From the NCBI GenBank assembly GCA_029261195.1, contig JAJDBU010000007.1:1-33010 (forward strand): a DNA stretch of 33,010 bases, given 5' to 3'. A model generated the notes under the pieces. It saw nothing but the letters and a program-made list of their open reading frames with translations. It had not been told where the DNA came from and made no database searches. Made by a program: the position numbers and the translations under genes. The DNA comes from Nitrospirota bacterium. GTDB taxonomy: Bacteria > Nitrospirota > Nitrospiria > SBBL01 > JAADHI01. Of the stretch, positions 32,054 through 33,010 are shown one piece after another (position 1 is the first letter of the stretch; the number at the start of each line of letters is the position of its first letter).

Positions 32054-33010
32054 ATCAAACACATCAGCCAGAATAATATTATACGCTTTGCACTATTATT
32101 TATGTCTATTTTTTTTATTAACCGTCCTTCCGATGCCATTGCCGGGACAGCCAATTTATCGTGGAACGCGAATATCGAACCCGACCTTTCGGGCTACAAT
32201 GTTTATTGGGGAACGGCGGCTGGAAGTTACAGCCCTCCGATCAAGGTTGGCAATACGACAAGCCATATCTTCTCCGGGCTTTCGGGAGGGACTTACTTTT
32301 TTGCGGTGACGGCAGTAGACGTCTGGGGAAATGAAAGTGGATTTTCAAATGAAGTGAGCAAGCTTGTTTCGACAACAGCGGACACAACTCCACCTGTTAT
32401 TTCGACCATCAATACGGGGAATATTAGCAATAGTAGTGCTGAGATCTCCTGGGCAACCAACGAAGCCGCCGACACTCAAATTGAATATGGCGAAACGTCC
32501 TCTCTGGGGAGCTTTTCACTGCTCAATGCTTTTCGGACAACAAGCCATCAACAAACCCTCCTGGGTCTGATATCCGGGCGTACATATTTTTATCGTGTCC
32601 GGAGCCGAGATGCTGCGGGCAATCTTTCTATCTCCCCTATAAACCAATTTACGACTACTGAGCCTGTAGATACGACATCCCCTTCTATCTCCGGAATTTT
32701 GGCGGGCGGATTGACACAGACAAAAGCAGTCATCTCATGGACAACCAATGAAGCCTCTGATGCACAGCTTGAATACGGGACAACAAGCGCCTATGGATCA
32801 ACAAGCGCTTTGGTCACAAACCTCGGCACTTCGCATCACATCAATTTAATCAACCTTAGCGCTAACACGACCTATCACTTCCGGGTTTTAAGCCGTGACG
32901 CCGCAGGCAATCTTGCGAGCTCCGGCGACATGACCTTTGTGACGCTTAATGTCCCGGACACGACTTCGCCGCTTCTCTCCGGCATCACTGTAAGTGGCCT
33001 GAGCGCAACT
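32054..33010 (+). CDS. Exported fibronectin type III repeat protein, 3' end outside window
   Basis: At least 319 residues are encoded. A signal peptide (KHISQNNIIRFALLFMSIFF, then DAIAG) precedes a first Fn3 domain (LSWNANIEPDLSGYNVYWGT, then YFFAVTAVDVWGNES). Further Fn3 units follow with WTTNEASDAQLEYG and TTYHFRVLSRDAAGNL; the unit starts DTTxP fall at 32381, 32669 and 32957, exactly 288 bases (96 codons) apart. Such proteins are usually surface or extracellular. No ATG in this frame gives the full signal peptide: ATG 32102 lies inside it. ATC 32054 is six bases after AGGGGGG and gives the full peptide, so I place the start there provisionally; ATG 32049 is out of frame. It lies 35 bases after the riboswitch that probably controls it. 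Confidence 0.82.
   Translation, partial: MKHISQNNIIRFALLFMSIFFINRPSDAIAGTANLSWNANIEPDLSGYNVYWGTAAGSYSPPIKVGNTTSHIFSGLSGGTYFFAVTAVDVWGNESGFSNEVSKLVSTTADTTPPVISTINTGNISNSSAEISWATNEAADTQIEYGETSSLGSFSLLNAFRTTSHQQTLLGLISGRTYFYRVRSRDAAGNLSISPINQFTTTEPVDTTSPSISGILAGGLTQTKAVISWTTNEASDAQLEYGTTSAYGSTSALVTNLGTSHHINLINLSANTTYHFRVLSRDAAGNLASSGDMTFVTLNVPDTTSPLLSGITVSGLSAT
32381..33010 (+). repeat. 288-bp Fn3-coding repeat units
   Basis: Units begin at 32381, 32669 and 32957, each with a codon series for DTT(P/S)P. Units at 32381 and 32669 align at protein level without length change (TNEAADTQIEYGETSS against TNEASDAQLEYGTTSA; RVRSRDAAGNL against RVLSRDAAGNL). The third is cut by the window edge. Nucleotide identity is moderate, so the duplication is not recent. 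Confidence 0.75.

Overview
The window is from a Gram-negative (diderm, lipopolysaccharide-making) bacterium of roughly 50% GC. It carries bamA, ompH/skp, lpxD, fabZ, lpxA, lpxI, lpxB and msbA, a GlrK/GlrR-type sigma-54 two-component system, a TIGR04073 exosortase-associated protein and a TorF-like porin. LpxI in place of LpxH, a Gfo/Idh gene inside the lpx cluster, and a GEMM riboswitch suggest Nitrospirota, Nitrospinota or Desulfobacterota-like bacteria. The sequence alone does not settle the phylum. No rRNA, tRNA or CRISPR array was seen.

Layout. (1) 1-420: 3' end of an IS21-family element (istB tail plus end repeats). (2) 427-3272, minus strand: a VTT/DedA-like membrane protein, an HD-GYP phosphodiesterase with a C-terminal Cys motif, and a DUF1207 outer-membrane protein. 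(3) 3539-11579, plus strand: a decayed malic enzyme, then a pyruvate dehydrogenase operon (aceE, aceF, lpd) with a Rieske/glutamate-synthase-like fusion gene between aceF and lpd. (4) 11750-14733, plus strand: TIGR04073 protein with its own terminator, an mlaB-mlaE-mlaF phospholipid-transport set whose ATPase stops at the signature motif and which lacks mlaD, then a stand-alone NAD(P)H-hydrate epimerase. (5) 14788-16645: a porin (minus) and an EamA transporter (plus), diverging from a region with a perfect inverted repeat. (6) 16684-26708, minus strand: a tightly packed envelope operon in transcription order bamA, ompH, lpxD, fabZ, lpxA, lpxI, Gfo/Idh, lpxB, msbA, with a good sigma-70-like promoter before bamA. 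(7) 26795-27709, minus: a secreted protein with two similar halves. (8) 28067-31677, plus: sensor kinase, lipoprotein and sigma-54 activator in the order of glrK-qseG-glrR (qseE-qseG-qseF). (9) 31678-33010: a GEMM-I cyclic-dinucleotide riboswitch followed by an exported fibronectin type III repeat protein that runs off the window.

How it fits together. Regions 6-8 form an envelope biogenesis and envelope-sensing block: lipid A synthesis and flipping, outer-membrane protein insertion, and a GlrKR-type system. The PDH block makes acetyl-CoA, and the dead malic enzyme upstream would once have supplied pyruvate. The HD-GYP enzyme and the riboswitch both point to cyclic-dinucleotide signalling, and the riboswitch probably sets expression of the Fn3 surface protein. 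Its core has A where c-di-GMP-I riboswitches usually have G (position 20 in Vc2 numbering), the change linked to 3',3'-cGAMP recognition, so it is the most interesting single item. Three loci are visibly decayed or truncated (IS21 remnant, malic enzyme, mlaF).
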